Origin: Streptomyces sp. NBC_01335
Lineage (GTDB): Bacteria > Actinomycetota > Actinomycetes > Streptomycetales > Streptomycetaceae
DNA length: 64,000 nt
Assembly: GCF_035953295.1 (NCBI RefSeq)
Contig: NZ_CP108370.1
Span: 2,542,001-2,606,000 of the forward strand
Reading direction: 5' to 3'
Shown: positions 10,318 through 19,510 of the stretch, one piece after another
Layout of the letters: every line of letters begins with the position of its first letter
Numbering within the stretch: the first letter of the stretch is position 1
Notes under the pieces: generated by a model
What the model was told of the DNA's origin: nothing
The model's input: only the letters and a program-made list of their open reading frames with translations
Database searches by the model: none
Program-made: the position numbers and the translations under genes

Positions 10318-10935
10318 TCATTCGCCTCGGTACAGCTGCCGTTTGTCGATGTAACGGACCACACCGTCGGGCACCAGATACCAGACCGGATCGCCCTGCG
10401 CGACCCTCCACCGGCAGTCCGTCGACGAGATGGCCAGGGCGGGGACCTCCACCAGGGAGACGCCGCCTGCGGGCAGTCCCGCGTCGGTGAGCACATGGCC
10501 CGGCCGGGTCACGCCGATGAAATGGGAGAGCGAGAAGAGCTCCTCGGCGTTCCGCCAGGTGAGGATCTGGGACAACGCGTCGGCGCCGGTGATGAAGAAG
10601 AGGTCCGCGTCCCCGTGAGTCTCCCGCAGGTCCCGCAGGGTGTCGATCGTGTACGTCGGTCCCCCGCGGTCGATGTCGCTGCGGCTCACCGAGAACTGCG
10701 GGTTCGACGCCGTGGCGATGACCGTCATCAGATAGCGGTCCTCGGCCGGCGAGACCTCTTTGTGGCTCTTCTGCCACGGCTGCCCGGTCGGCACGAACAC
10801 GACCTCGTCCAGGTGGAACTGGGCGGCCACTTCACTGGCCGCCACCAGGTGTCCATGATGGATCGGGTCGAACGTCCCGCCCATGACGCCGATTCGGCGC
10901 TTGCCGCGGCCGGTAGGCACTTCCTGCTCTCCCAT
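10318..10935 (-). CDS. nadD: Nicotinate-nucleotide adenylyltransferase
   Basis: NadD joins nicotinate mononucleotide and ATP to make deamido-NAD in NAD synthesis. The 205-residue protein has the nucleotidyltransferase signature [15 protein letters not shown] at residues 19-33 (HxGH at 26-29) and the C-terminal ISSTDCRWR variant of the ISSTxIR motif. The start is the ATG at 10935, 14 residues before the first strand. The gene sits directly upstream of the LytR-C gene and rsfS, a common actinobacterial operon. Confidence 0.96.
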   Translation of the reverse strand: MGEQEVPTGRGKRRIGVMGGTFDPIHHGHLVAASEVAAQFHLDEVVFVPTGQPWQKSHKEVSPAEDRYLMTVIATASNPQFSVSRSDIDRGGPTYTIDTLRDLRETHGDADLFFITGADALSQILTWRNAEELFSLSHFIGVTRPGHVLTDAGLPAGGVSLVEVPALAISSTDCRWRVAQGDPVWYLVPDGVVRYIDKRQLYRGE

Positions 10936-10967
10936 GCGTGCAGACCCTACTGGCACGGCGTCACCGC

Positions 10968-11129
10968 TCAGCGGTCGCGGTTGAAACGGGTGGTGACGAA
11001 CAGCAGGAGCAGCAGGGCGATGAAGGCGCCGCCGCCGGTCACGTACGGGTTGAGGCTTTCGTGGTTGCCGCCCTCTCCGCCTTCGGAGGCGAGAAGGACC
11101 AGCTGGTGGGCGGTGCTCGTGAGGCTCAT
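10968..11129 (-). CDS. 53-residue membrane protein, unknown function
   Basis: The [13 protein letters not shown] ... RFNRDR runs from the ATG at 11129 to the TGA at 10968. It has a short polar Gly/Glu/Asn-rich segment followed by one membrane span ([16 protein letters not shown], residues 33-47) and a basic end. It lies 32 bases upstream of nadD on the same strand. I recall a small membrane protein at this place in other streptomycetes, which supports it as a real gene. Function unknown. Confidence 0.65.
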   Translation of the reverse strand: MSLTSTAHQLVLLASEGGEGGNHESLNPYVTGGGAFIALLLLLFVTTRFNRDR

Positions 11130-11141
11130 CTTCGGCAGGAC

Positions 11142-11207
11142 CTATTCGTCGGGAGTCGGAAGGAAGACGTCGGGCACATCGTATGCGGGTCCGTCGGGCA
11201 CGCTCAC
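11142..11207 (-). CDS. Possible 21-residue ORF, doubtful
   Basis: An acidic ORF starting GTG at 11207 ([21 protein letters not shown], stop TAG) fills the gap between two small membrane-protein genes. It has no good ribosome binding site and no recognisable feature. It may be a real micropeptide or chance. Confidence 0.2.
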   Translation of the reverse strand: MSVPDGPAYDVPDVFLPTPDE

Positions 11208-11213
11208 GGCGAC

Positions 11214-11366
11214 TCAGTCGTTGGAGTCGTTGTTGCGGTACCCGCGCAGCAGGAGCCAGGCCATCAGGGCCGCCCCGACGAGCGAGACGAGCAACACGAT
11301 GCGCACCGTGTTGCCGGGTCCCTGGTCGTCCGCGGCGGCGGCAAGCAGTGCGACGGTGTGCGGCAT
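11214..11366 (-). CDS. 50-residue membrane protein, unknown function
   Basis: From the ATG at 11366 ([18 protein letters not shown]...) the product has a short, weakly hydrophobic start, an Asp/Gly turn, then one membrane span ([23 protein letters not shown], residues ~20-42) and a polar tail [12 protein letters not shown] lies upstream of the start at suitable spacing. It begins a short run with the 53-residue membrane protein and nadD. Function unknown. Confidence 0.65.
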   Translation of the reverse strand: MPHTVALLAAAADDQGPGNTVRIVLLVSLVGAALMAWLLLRGYRNNDSND

Positions 11367-11384
11367 TCCGGGTGCTCCTCTTGG

Positions 11385-11393
11385 TTGTCCACA
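11385..11393 (+). promoter_or_regulatory. DnaA-box-like site TTGTCCACA
   Basis: A perfect match to the preferred Streptomyces DnaA box in the divergent gap between the small membrane gene (minus) and the M48 protease gene (plus). Binding is not shown. Confidence 0.35.
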
Positions 11394-11477
11394 GCCCCCC
11401 GCACACCGTAGCGCCAGCACCTAGGCTGACCGGTGTCAGGGGGACGGGCGGCGTCCCACAGCGACCAGGGGGATCAG

Positions 11478-12539
11478 ATGACCGGCGACACCCGTACGAA
11501 CGAACCCAGCAGGCGGCGCAGGCGGTTCCCGGGAATCTCCTCCCGGGCGTACGAGCACCCTACGGACCGCTCGGCGCTGGTGGCGCTGCGCAAACTCTCC
11601 GGGTTCGACACCGTCTTCAAGGCGCTCAGCGGTCTGCTGCCCGAGCGGAGCCTGCGGCTTCTCTACCTCTCCGACTCCGTGCGGGTGGGCGAGGAGCAGT
11701 TCACCCATCTGCACACCATGCTCCGTGACGCCTGCTACATCCTGGACCTGGAGAAGGTCCCCGCGATGTACGTCACGCAGAACCCCCAGCCCAACGCGAT
11801 GTGCATCGGGCTCGACGAGCCGATCATCGTGGTGACCACCGGTCTGGTGGAGCTGCTGGACGAGGAGGAGATGCGGGCCGTCGTGGGCCACGAGGTGGGG
11901 CACGCCCTCTCCGGCCACTCCGTCTACCGCACGGTGCTGCTCTTCCTGACGGGCCTCGCGGTGAAGGTGGCCTGGATACCGCTGGGCAACGTGGCGGTGC
12001 TGGCCATCGTGACGGCGCTGCGCGAGTGGTTCCGCAAGTCGGAGCTCTCGGCCGACCGGGCCGGGCTGCTGGTGGGCCAGGACCTCCGGGCCTCCATGCG
12101 GGGCCTGATGAAGACAGCCGGCGGCAATCACCTCCACGAGATGAACGTCGACGCCTTCCTCGCCCAGGCCGAGGAGTACGAGAAGGCGGGCGATCTGCGC
12201 GACTCCGTGCTCAAGATCCTCAATGTGCTGCCCCGTTCGCACCCCTTCACCACCGTGCGGGCGGCGGAGCTGAAGAGCTGGTCGGAGACCCGGGACTACC
12301 AGCGCATCATGGACGGCCACTACCCGCGCCGCGAGGAGGACAAGGACACCTCGGTGACGGACTCCTTCCGCGAGTCCGCCGCGCACTACGCCGACACGGT
12401 CCGCACCAGCAAGGACCCGCTGATGAAGCTCGTCGGCGACGTCGCGGAAGGCGCCGGGGACCTGGGCGGCAAGCTCCGGGACCGGTTCACCGGCGGCGCC
12501 CGGGGCGGCGCACCGGACCCGGCCGCCGGTACGGAGTAG
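11478..12539 (+). CDS. M48 family zinc metalloprotease
   Basis: The 353-residue product carries the zinc site HEVGH at residues 138-142 and a third ligand Glu in SELSADRAG near residue 189, as in M48 (HtpX/Ste24-like) peptidases. A hydrophobic stretch ([30 protein letters not shown]) follows the HEVGH helix and may insert in the membrane. The C-terminal ~80 residues are polar and disordered. The start is the ATG at 11478, preceded by AGGGGGA. Related M48 proteins degrade damaged membrane proteins; the substrate here is unknown. It is one of only four plus-strand genes in the window and converges with the SCO2583-type gene. Confidence 0.92.
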   Translation: MTGDTRTNEPSRRRRRFPGISSRAYEHPTDRSALVALRKLSGFDTVFKALSGLLPERSLRLLYLSDSVRVGEEQFTHLHTMLRDACYILDLEKVPAMYVTQNPQPNAMCIGLDEPIIVVTTGLVELLDEEEMRAVVGHEVGHALSGHSVYRTVLLFLTGLAVKVAWIPLGNVAVLAIVTALREWFRKSELSADRAGLLVGQDLRASMRGLMKTAGGNHLHEMNVDAFLAQAEEYEKAGDLRDSVLKILNVLPRSHPFTTVRAAELKSWSETRDYQRIMDGHYPRREEDKDTSVTDSFRESAAHYADTVRTSKDPLMKLVGDVAEGAGDLGGKLRDRFTGGARGGAPDPAAGTE

Positions 12540-12549
12540 GGCCCGCACT

Positions 12550-12583
12550 ACGTGGGCCCCGGCGTTACGTGGGCCCCGGCGTT
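12550..12583. repeat. 17-base tandem repeat, two copies
   Basis: The unit acgtgggccccggcgtt occurs at 12550-12566 and 12567-12583 with no mismatch, and the next four bases start a third copy. It lies between two convergent stop codons. Each copy supplies one arm of the terminator at 12554-12616. Confidence 0.8.
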
Positions 12584-12616
12584 ACGTGAGCCGCGGCCCC
12601 GGGTACGCCGGGGCCC
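12554..12616. terminator. Convergent terminator with two alternative 5' arms
   Basis: Both copies of gggccccggcgt (12554-12565 and 12571-12582) can pair with acgccggggccc (12605-12616). The structure can end the M48 transcript from the left and lies at the 3' end of the opposing gene. Confidence 0.55.
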
Positions 12617-13703
12617 GGAGGGCCGGCGGGGCCTGGCCGAGCGGAGGGCTGATCTCCAGCGTTCCGCAGAGCCCGCCGGAGGGGGTCCCGGTCGCGTACG
12701 GATCGGTCCCCCCGGGTCCGGCGGGGTCGGCGCGCTCCCCGGCGAGCAGCGGGCGCAGCGCCGGGGCGGTCCCCGAGGAGCAGGACTCCGGTCCCGCCTG
12801 TACGTACGCGGTGCGCAGTTCCAGTCGGTGCAGCCTCAGGTCGTCCCGGTCGAAGCGGAAGTGCAGCAGCCGGTGCACGGTGAACAGGGAGGCGCCGTCC
12901 GCCTGCTGGGGGCCGTTGACAACCGGGCGCACGGCGTAGGTGAAGGTGTGGTCCGCGACCACCTCCAGCCGGCTCGCGTCCGTCTCGGAGTAGGCGAGGG
13001 TCCCGAAGACCCGGATCGCGGGGTCGGCGAGTTCGGCGTGGGCCGGGTCGAAGCGCACCAGCCAGCCGGCCGCCGGATGCCTGCCGTCCCCGGCCGGGCC
13101 TTCCATGCTCAGGTCGAACTCGGCGGCCTGGTCGGGGTCGAGCAGGGCCTTGACCGTCCCGGTCTCCTGTCCGTCGAGGACGTCGGGGTTGAGCGAGGAC
13201 TCCACCAGGAAGTCCTTGGCGGTGGCCAGGGCCGCCATGACCTGGCTGACCGAGAAGTTGTCGGTCCGCCGGACCGCCGGCAGGTTGATCCCGGCCGCCC
13301 CGACGCGGAAGTGCGCGGCCGGGCCGTGCTCGATGAGCGAGCCGGGGGTCCCGCCCGGTACGGCTCCGCGCGGGGCGAGCGGTACGACGGTGGCCTGGAG
13401 CGGTTCCGCCCGGCCGGGCAGGGGCGGGGGCAGCGGCTGGCGGAAGCCGATGTACACGGCGGTGGCGAAGGCCAGTGCGACGAGCACCACCATCGTGGTG
13501 GCGAGGCCGGGGCTCTTGTGCGAGGAGCGCCGGGGCAGGGAGCGGACGGCGCGGGCGTGCTCGCCCATGCGTTCCTGGGCGGAGAACTCCTGGAGTCGGG
13601 CAGCCCGGACGAAGGACTCGTCGAAGACGAGCGAGCGGTATTCGTCCTCGCCGTCGGCGGGGCTCTCGGGCTGCTCTTCCGGTGGATCTCCGCGGCCTGC
13701 CAT
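12582..13703 (-). CDS. SCO2583-type membrane protein
   Basis: The 373-residue product has a ~75-residue cytoplasmic N-terminus, one membrane span (TTMVVLVALAFATAVYIGF, near residues 77-95) and a ~270-residue extracellular domain that I do not recognise. Residues 26-46 (VFDESFVRAARLQEFSAQERM) nearly repeat a motif in the next upstream gene's product. The order and layout match the SCO2583 family. I know of no defined activity. The gene starts at the ATG at 13703 and lies beside the SCO2584-type gene, whose product is linked to spore-wall synthesis, so a wall-related role is an inference from context. Confidence 0.8.
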   Translation of the reverse strand: MAGRGDPPEEQPESPADGEDEYRSLVFDESFVRAARLQEFSAQERMGEHARAVRSLPRRSSHKSPGLATTMVVLVALAFATAVYIGFRQPLPPPLPGRAEPLQATVVPLAPRGAVPGGTPGSLIEHGPAAHFRVGAAGINLPAVRRTDNFSVSQVMAALATAKDFLVESSLNPDVLDGQETGTVKALLDPDQAAEFDLSMEGPAGDGRHPAAGWLVRFDPAHAELADPAIRVFGTLAYSETDASRLEVVADHTFTYAVRPVVNGPQQADGASLFTVHRLLHFRFDRDDLRLHRLELRTAYVQAGPESCSSGTAPALRPLLAGERADPAGPGGTDPYATGTPSGGLCGTLEISPPLGQAPPALRAPAYPGPRLT

Positions 13704-13849
13704 GACTTCTCCCGATCTCCACACCACCGGCCGAGGTCGGTGCGCAACGGTCTGCCCGGCCAGGCGGCCGAGGGCAGCGAGAAGCCCCCTCCCGAAGAGG
13801 GGTCACACAGTGAGAGTAGGTCGAATGCCCCTCGCGTAAACGCGGTGGC

Positions 13850-13858
13850 CGTGGACAA
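13850..13858 (-). promoter_or_regulatory. DnaA-box-like site TTGTCCACG
   Basis: One mismatch from TTGTCCACA, in the gap upstream of the SCO2583-type gene. The context ccgtggacaaccgc is also seen at 550-563. Confidence 0.3.
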
Positions 13859-13954
13859 CCGCACAGTTCCCACGACTGGGCGCTACGGGGCGACACGGCC
13901 GGACGGGTGACACGGCACGCGCTCCGGGCGCGGGAACCACGGTCGAGGGCCCGC

Positions 13955-14557
13955 TCAGGGTGTGTGCGGGACGGCGGCGGCCGGGGCGTGCCGGCCCACC
14001 GGCGCGGACGGCAGCAGGTCCGCCGGGCCGGCCGGGTCCGCAGTGGTGTCCACGCCGCTGGTGGCGGGCGGGACGTGGTCCTGGCTGTCGGCCGAGGTGC
14101 CGCGGTAGACGGCGCTGAAGGCGAGCGCGACCATCCCGATCCCCATCACCAGCGCCAGGAGCCAGGCGACCGGCCTGTGCCAGCGCGCGGAGGGCCGGTA
14201 GGGGCGCAGCGAGCCCCCGTGAGGGCCGTACGGGCCTCTGCCGATGCCGTGGCCGGGGTCGTAGTCGAGGTCGTCGGGGTCGAGCGCACCGCCGCGCCCG
14301 CCCGCGTGTCCGGGGCCGTAGTGGTCGTACGGGTCGCCGTCGCGGGCGGCGCCCGCCGAACGCGACCGGGCGGCCTCGGCCTCCGCGCGCGCCTCTGCGG
14401 CGGCGACCAGCCGCTCCACAGCGGTGGGTTCGTGGATCCTCGCGGCCCGTACGAAGTCCTCGTCGAAGACCACGGTGGCGAAGTCCTCGTCCGCGCCCCC
14501 GCGGTCGTCGTCGGGCTCCGAGCCGTCCGGGAACGGCCTGCCCCCCGCGTCGTCCAC
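13955..14557 (-). CDS. SCO2584-type spore wall biosynthesis membrane protein
   Basis: The 200-residue product begins with an acidic stretch, then VFDEDFVRAARIHEPTAVERL at residues 30-50, an Ala/Glu-rich helix, a Gly/Asp/Tyr-rich linker, and one membrane span (VAWLLALVMGIGMVALAFSAVY) near residues 135-156 with a short outside tail. From memory, SCO2584 of S. coelicolor interacts with the Mre-type spore wall synthesizing complex and affects spore-wall integrity. The mre genes are in this window (49217-52145). I use the GTG at 14557; the ribosome binding site is weak. Confidence 0.8.
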   Translation of the reverse strand: MDDAGGRPFPDGSEPDDDRGGADEDFATVVFDEDFVRAARIHEPTAVERLVAAAEARAEAEAARSRSAGAARDGDPYDHYGPGHAGGRGGALDPDDLDYDPGHGIGRGPYGPHGGSLRPYRPSARWHRPVAWLLALVMGIGMVALAFSAVYRGTSADSQDHVPPATSGVDTTADPAGPADLLPSAPVGRHAPAAAVPHTP

Positions 14558-14587
14558 GGAATCAGCGTAGCCGTGCGGGGGCGGTCC

Positions 14588-14618
14588 GGTCAGGGAGACG
14601 GGGGAAGTCTCCCCGACC
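14588..14618 (-). terminator. Terminator after proA
   Basis: ggtcagggagac (14588-14599) pairs with gtctccccgacc (14607-14618) with one wobble, 7-base loop, about 30 bases past the proA stop. Confidence 0.75.
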
Positions 14619-14646
14619 GGGCGACCGGGCGACCGGTTCCGGCCGG

Positions 14647-15930
14647 CTACCGGGTGTGGCCGTCGCCGGTGACGATGTACTTCGTCGAGGTCAGCTCCGG
14701 CAGCCCCATCGGGCCCCGGGCGTGCAGCTTCTGCGTGGAGATGCCGATCTCCGCGCCGAATCCGAACTGGCCGCCGTCGGTGAAGCGGGTGGAGGCGTTG
14801 ACGGCGACCGTCGTCGCATCGACCAGCTGGGTGAACCGGCGCGCGGCGGCCTGGGAGGTGGTGACGATCGCCTCGGTGTGGCCGGAGGACCAGAGGCGGA
14901 TGTGCGCCACGGCGGCGTCCAGCGAGTCCACCACGGCGGCGGCGATGTCGTAGGAGAGGTACTCCGTCTCCCAGTCCTCCGGGGTGGCCGGAACGACGGT
15001 CGCCTTGGACCCCTCGGCGTACGTCAGGACGCGCTCGTCGCCGTGCACGGTGACCCCGGCCTCGGCCAGCGCGTCCAGCGCCAGGGGCAGGAACTGGTCG
15101 GCGACGTCCCGGTGGACGAGGAGGGTCTCGGCGGAGTTGCAGACGCTGGGGCGCTGCGCCTTCGAGTTGACCAGGATGTCGACGGCCATGGCCAGGTCGG
15201 TGTGCGCGTCCACGTACACGTGGCAGTTGCCGGTGCCGGTCTCGATGACGGGGACGGTGGACTCCTCCACGACCCGGCGGATGAGCCCGGCGCCGCCGCG
15301 CGGGATGAGGACGTCGACGAGGCCCCGGGCCCGCATGAGTTCGCGGACGGAGTCGTGGGTCTCGCCGGGGACCAGCTGCACCGCGTCGGCCGGGAGTCCG
15401 GCGCCGCCGACCGCGTCGCGCAGCACGCGGACGAGGGCGGTGTTGGAGGCGTACGCGGACGAAGAGCCGCGCAGCAGTACGGCGTTGCCGGACTTGAGGC
15501 AGAGGACGGCGGCGTCGACGGTGACGTTGGGGCGGGCCTCGTAGATGATGCCGACCACGCCGAGCGGCACCCGGACCTGACGCAGGTCGATGCCGTTGGG
15601 GAGGGTGGAGCCGCGCACGACCTCGCCGACCGGGTCGGGCAGGGAGGCGACCTGGCGCACGTCGGCGGCGATGGCGCGGATGCGCTCGGACGTCAACGTG
15701 AGCCGGTCGACGACCGATTCGGCGGTGCCAGCGGCCCGGGCGCGGTCGACGTCCTCGGCGTTGGCCGCGATGATTTCGCCCGCGCGCACCTCCAGCGCGT
15801 CGGCCACGGCGAGCAGTGCGTCGTCCTTGGCTGCGCGCGGGAGCGGCGCGATGTCGGCGGCGGCAGCGCGCGCCCGGTAGGCGGCCTGCGCGACCGGGGA
15901 CATGTTGTCGTACGGGGTGAGCGTGGTCAT
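14647..15930 (-). CDS. proA: Glutamate-5-semialdehyde dehydrogenase (gamma-glutamyl phosphate reductase)
   Basis: ProA reduces gamma-glutamyl phosphate to glutamate semialdehyde with NADPH, the second step of proline synthesis. The 427-residue protein belongs to the aldehyde dehydrogenase superfamily, with the catalytic Cys in [13 protein letters not shown] near residue 262, the segment [20 protein letters not shown] and the typical C-terminus [30 protein letters not shown]. It starts at the ATG at 15930. It is separated from proB by one small gene on the same strand. Confidence 0.97.
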   Translation of the reverse strand: MTTLTPYDNMSPVAQAAYRARAAAADIAPLPRAAKDDALLAVADALEVRAGEIIAANAEDVDRARAAGTAESVVDRLTLTSERIRAIAADVRQVASLPDPVGEVVRGSTLPNGIDLRQVRVPLGVVGIIYEARPNVTVDAAVLCLKSGNAVLLRGSSSAYASNTALVRVLRDAVGGAGLPADAVQLVPGETHDSVRELMRARGLVDVLIPRGGAGLIRRVVEESTVPVIETGTGNCHVYVDAHTDLAMAVDILVNSKAQRPSVCNSAETLLVHRDVADQFLPLALDALAEAGVTVHGDERVLTYAEGSKATVVPATPEDWETEYLSYDIAAAVVDSLDAAVAHIRLWSSGHTEAIVTTSQAAARRFTQLVDATTVAVNASTRFTDGGQFGFGAEIGISTQKLHARGPMGLPELTSTKYIVTGDGHTR

Positions 15931-16008
15931 GCCCGCAGGGTAGTGCGCGGCCTCGGCTCGTCCGGCCCGTATTTCGTGATGCGAGACGCCCCGAGACCAC
16001 CGGGGGGC

Positions 16009-16039
16009 GGCGGGAGCGGGCCGGACGCGCGCTCCCGCC
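16009..16039 (-). terminator. Terminator after the 16078-16590 gene
   Basis: ggcgggagc (16009-16017) pairs with gctcccgcc (16031-16039); 13-base GC-rich loop. Confidence 0.6.
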
Positions 16040-16077
16040 CCGGGGGCCGGTGGACGCGCTCCCGCCTCCGGGGTCGG

Positions 16078-16590
16078 TCAGTAGGGGTGCACGCCGACGG
16101 GTGCGGCGGGCGGCGGGCCGTACCCCTCGGCGACGCGCTGGTGGTAGGTCTCCCGGTCGATGACTTCGAGGCCGACGATCTCCCAGGGCGGCAGCTGGGC
16201 GGTGGAGCGGTGCTCGCCCCAGAGCCTCAGGGCGACGGCCGCCGCGTCGTGCAGGTCCCGGGCCTCTTCCCAGTACCGGATCTCCGCGTGGTCGTTCGCG
16301 TACCGGCTGGTCAGCAGGAAGGGGTGGTCGTGTGCCAGTTGTTCCAGGCCGCGTCTGACCTCCCCCAGCGGTGTCTCGGTCCCGGACACGCAGAGCGTGA
16401 TGTGCCACAGCCGGGACTGTGTGGCCTCCCCCTTCGCGGCTACCGGGTCGTGGCCGGTGGTGCGGTCCTCGGCCCGGTCGGACGTGCGGTCGGCGGGCGG
16501 ACTCCGGTCGAAGCCGGTTCCCGCTCCCACGCTGGTCAGTGCGCGGGTGCCCGTTCCTCGGGGCGGCGCCCCCGGGCGCGCTCGTCTCAC
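16078..16590 (-). CDS. Small conserved protein between proB and proA, unknown function
   Basis: The 170-residue product has a basic, Pro/Gly-rich N-terminal third (residues 1-55) and a compact C-terminal part: RLWHITLCVSGTETPLGEVRRGLEQLAHDHPFLLTSRYANDHAEIRYWEEARDL..., mixed alpha/beta, no signal peptide or membrane span. The start GTG at 16590 has AGGAGG upstream. I recall an equivalent gene between proB and proA in other streptomycetes. I cannot name a family; the compact part resembles an ACT-like or ferredoxin-like fold only in its strand/helix alternation. Confidence 0.7.
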   Translation of the reverse strand: MRRARPGAPPRGTGTRALTSVGAGTGFDRSPPADRTSDRAEDRTTGHDPVAAKGEATQSRLWHITLCVSGTETPLGEVRRGLEQLAHDHPFLLTSRYANDHAEIRYWEEARDLHDAAAVALRLWGEHRSTAQLPPWEIVGLEVIDRETYHQRVAEGYGPPPAAPVGVHPY

Positions 16591-16712
16591 CGGCGGCCTC
16601 CTGTGGATGTGTTGCTGTGCTGTTCCCCTGCGAACCCCCGCTACAAAGTTGACCAGCCCGAGGGCGGGCGTGGGGCGGTTTTGGTGAAGGTCTCCGTCAG
16701 GAGTGCGGAGTT

Positions 16713-17876
16713 TCAGCCGATTCGGGGCGTCGAGGGGGGCATGAGAACGACGAGGTCGTCCCTGTGTACGACCTCGCGTTCGTAGGCGGGTCCGAGTTCG
16801 CGGGCGAGGTCGTGGGTGGAGCGGCCGAGCAGCTGGGGGATCTCCCTGGCGTCGAAGTTGACGAGGCCGCGTGCGACCGCCCGTCCTTCGGGGTCGCGGA
16901 GTTCGACGGGGTCTCCGGCCGTGAAGTCGCCGTCCACGGCGCAGATGCCCGCGGGCAGCAGGGAGGTGCGGCGTTCGACGACGGCCCGCACGGCCCCTTC
17001 GTCGAGGACGAGCGCGCCCTGCGGGGCGGAGGCGTGGGCGAGCCAGAGGAGGCGGTCGGCGGAGCGGCGGCCGGTGGGGTGGAAATAGGTCCCGGTGTCC
17101 CGTCCGGCGAGGGCGTCGGCGGCGTGCCAGGCGGAGGTGAGGACGACGGGGATGCCGGCGGCGCTGGCGATCCGGGCCGCCTCCACCTTGGTGACCATGC
17201 CGCCGGTGCCGACGCCGGCCTTGCCCGCGCTGCCGATCGTGACCCCGGCCAGGTCCTGTGGGCCGGTGATCTCGGCGATCCGCGAGGTGCCCGGCGTGCT
17301 GGGGTCGCCGTCGTACACCCCGTCCACGTCGGAGAGGAGGACGAGCAGGTCGGCGTGGACGAGGTGGGCGACGAGGGCGGCGAGGCGGTCGTTGTCGCCG
17401 AAGCGGATCTCGTCCGTGGCGACGGTGTCGTTCTCGTTGACGACGGGCAGGGCGCCCATCTCCAGGAGCTGGTCGAGGGTGCGGTAGGCGTTGCGGTAGT
17501 GGGCGCGACGGCTGGTGTCGTCGGTCGTCAGCAGGACTTGGCCGACGCGTACGCCGTAGCGGGCGAAGGAGGCGGTGTAGCGGGCCACCAGCAGGCCCTG
17601 GCCGACGCTGGCGGCCGCCTGCTGGCGGGCCAGGTCCTTCGGTCTGCGGTGCAGGCCCAGCGGGGCGAGCCCGGCGGCGATGGCGCCGCTGGAGACGAGG
17701 ACGATCTCCCGCTCACCGCCGCTGCGGACCTTGGCGAGGACGTCCACGAGGGCGTCGACCCGGTCGGCGTCGAGTCCGCCCACCGCGGTGGTGAGCGAGG
17801 AGGAGCCCACCTTGACGACGATCCTGCGGGCCTCGGTCACCTGTTGTCTTGCCACTGTCTCCGCTACCGATGTCAC
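16713..17876 (-). CDS. proB: Glutamate 5-kinase
   Basis: ProB phosphorylates glutamate in the first, proline-inhibited step of proline synthesis. The 387-residue product has the amino-acid-kinase start RRIVVKVGSSSLTT, the SSGAIAAG loop, NENDTVATDEIRFGDNDRLAALVA in the middle, GTGGMVTKVEAA, and a C-terminal PUA domain (residues ~280-375, with DPVELRDPEGRAVARGLVNF). I use the GTG at 17876; a second GTG seven codons later (VARQQ) is also possible. In other streptomycetes obg lies close upstream. Here about 13 kb of wall-polymer genes separate them. Confidence 0.96.
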   Translation of the reverse strand: MTSVAETVARQQVTEARRIVVKVGSSSLTTAVGGLDADRVDALVDVLAKVRSGGEREIVLVSSGAIAAGLAPLGLHRRPKDLARQQAAASVGQGLLVARYTASFARYGVRVGQVLLTTDDTSRRAHYRNAYRTLDQLLEMGALPVVNENDTVATDEIRFGDNDRLAALVAHLVHADLLVLLSDVDGVYDGDPSTPGTSRIAEITGPQDLAGVTIGSAGKAGVGTGGMVTKVEAARIASAAGIPVVLTSAWHAADALAGRDTGTYFHPTGRRSADRLLWLAHASAPQGALVLDEGAVRAVVERRTSLLPAGICAVDGDFTAGDPVELRDPEGRAVARGLVNFDAREIPQLLGRSTHDLARELGPAYEREVVHRDDLVVLMPPSTPRIG

Positions 17877-17979
17877 AGGGGCGAATGTATGCCAGTCCGG
17901 GCGCCGGGCGCACCGCTGTTCCGCCTCCTGGACACGGAGTGGTAACGGCGGTCCCGGGGCTGCGGGCGGGCGGCGCACG

Positions 17980-18042
17980 GGAACGCCCCGGCCGCGGCGG
18001 GCGCTGTCGGTCGACGGCGTCCGCGGGTGGCCGGGGCGTTCC
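17980..18042 (-). terminator. Terminator after the acyltransferase gene
   Basis: ggaacgccccggcc (17980-17993) pairs with ggccggggcgttcc (18029-18042). A second inner stem ccgcgg/ccgcgg adds to it. It lies 20 bases past the acyltransferase stop. Confidence 0.75.
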
Positions 18043-18061
18043 GGTGAGGGTGTGCGGGGCG

Positions 18062-19510
18062 TCAGCCGCCCGTGCGGCTGCCGCTGTCCGCGAGCGTCCG
18101 GCCCTGGCCGGACTCGTCGACCGATTCTTCCGTCTCCCCGGGGGGAGCGGGCTGGGCGGCCACGGGGGCGGTGCGGACGGCCGGCTTGCGGCCGATGTCC
18201 TTGAGCCGCATCGCGGGCTTCTCGATCAGGTGCCAGGAGAGCGCCGCGACCGCCAGCGTGCCGCCGAGCGACATCGCGAGGTAGGGCCAGAATCCCCAGC
18301 GCGCGAAGCCGACGGCGGTCAGCGACTGCTGGACGGCGAACCCGTAGATGTAGACGCCGTACGAGAGGTCGTTGCGGGCCCCGATGCGGCGGAACGGCCC
18401 GGGGAGCCGGATCGCGAGCCAGAGGAGCAGGTAGGCGAAGGCGGGGATGCCGACGACGAAGAGGTACCCGTAGTGGATGCTCCCGAGGAGCAGGACGACC
18501 GAGAGGATGCCCAGCGGGTCGCTGACCGGGATGCGCTCCCGGTACATCTCGATCACGGCGCCGATGGCGAACGCGAAACCGAGGTAGATGAGGATGTCGG
18601 GGTCGAACTTGCCCATCACGGGGAAGATCTCGAAGCTCGTGGCGTACGACGAGTCGGAGAATCCGGCCCAGTGCGGGGTGGCCAGGGCCGGGTTGATCAC
18701 GAAGAAGCCGAGGACCACGGCCACCAGGAGCACGACGCGGCGGGCGCGGGCGAGCACGCCGGTCAGGGCGAGCAGGGCGACGCCGAAGTAGCAGAGCACC
18801 TCGTAGCGCAGCGACCAGAGCGCGGCGTCGATGCTGGGGCTGTGCGCCAGGCCGGAGCCGGCGGAGTGGGCGATGACCCCGGAGACGTCGTTCTGGCGGG
18901 GGGCGATGGCCCAGTTCGACTCCATGTAGTCGAGCGGCCCCCTGGAGTGGCCCCAGAAACCGTCCAGGCTTCCCTGCTGGCGCCAGTAGAGGAAGGGGGC
19001 GATGACGAAGGCGGTCACGGCGAGGCAGACCCAGAGGCCGGGCAGCAGGCGCAGGGCGCGGTGCCAGAGGTAGCGGCCCAGCGGGAGCCGGTTGCCGCTG
19101 CGGGTCACGAGAATGCCCGAGAGGACGAAGAAGCCGTAGACGGAGAGCTTGCCGAGGTCGGTCTGCCCGTGGCTGAACCAGTGACCGAACTCCTTGTCCC
19201 CGAATCCCAGCACGCTGGCGTGCGAGACGACGACGGCGGAGGCCAGACACAGCCGGATGAATCCGAGACTGTTGTTCCGGCCTTTGAAGCAGTCGGCGAC
19301 CGATCCCTGGGACCATGTGATCCGGCCGACCGCAATACGCGTACGAGTGATGACTGCACCTCTAACCGAAGAAGCGGCGAACCGGCTTCCCGACCGGCAC
19401 GCGAGGTGTGCGCGAGAGCAACGCCGCAAGAGCGCAAGGCCGTTGTTGCGTACCCCACTTGGCCGCGCGGGAGGGCCTGCCCGACCCCACACCTCTGGTG
19501 CACCGTACAT
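18062..19510 (-). CDS. Acyltransferase 3 family membrane protein
   Basis: The product is a multi-pass integral membrane O-acyltransferase (OafA/YrhL-like, acyltransferase 3 family). It opens with NNSLGFIRLCLASAVVVSH, a histidine at the end of helix 1 as in the family, followed by FGHWFSHGQTDLGKLSVYGFFVLSGILVTRS, and about ten hydrophobic helices ending in ALSWHLIEKPAMRL. Such enzymes move acetyl or similar groups from acyl-CoA to surface sugars, here perhaps the ribitol-phosphate or rhamnose polymer. The start is uncertain. In-frame codons are ATG 19510 and GTG 19546 or 19492, but the ~55 residues they add look non-coding. An ATC at 19351 with AGAGGTG upstream fits the family start better. 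The gene is divergent from the glycosyltransferase at 19649. Confidence 0.85.
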   Translation of the reverse strand: MYGAPEVWGRAGPPARPSGVRNNGLALLRRCSRAHLACRSGSRFAASSVRGAVITRTRIAVGRITWSQGSVADCFKGRNNSLGFIRLCLASAVVVSHASVLGFGDKEFGHWFSHGQTDLGKLSVYGFFVLSGILVTRSGNRLPLGRYLWHRALRLLPGLWVCLAVTAFVIAPFLYWRQQGSLDGFWGHSRGPLDYMESNWAIAPRQNDVSGVIAHSAGSGLAHSPSIDAALWSLRYEVLCYFGVALLALTGVLARARRVVLLVAVVLGFFVINPALATPHWAGFSDSSYATSFEIFPVMGKFDPDILIYLGFAFAIGAVIEMYRERIPVSDPLGILSVVLLLGSIHYGYLFVVGIPAFAYLLLWLAIRLPGPFRRIGARNDLSYGVYIYGFAVQQSLTAVGFARWGFWPYLAMSLGGTLAVAALSWHLIEKPAMRLKDIGRKPAVRTAPVAAQPAPPGETEESVDESGQGRTLADSGSRTGG

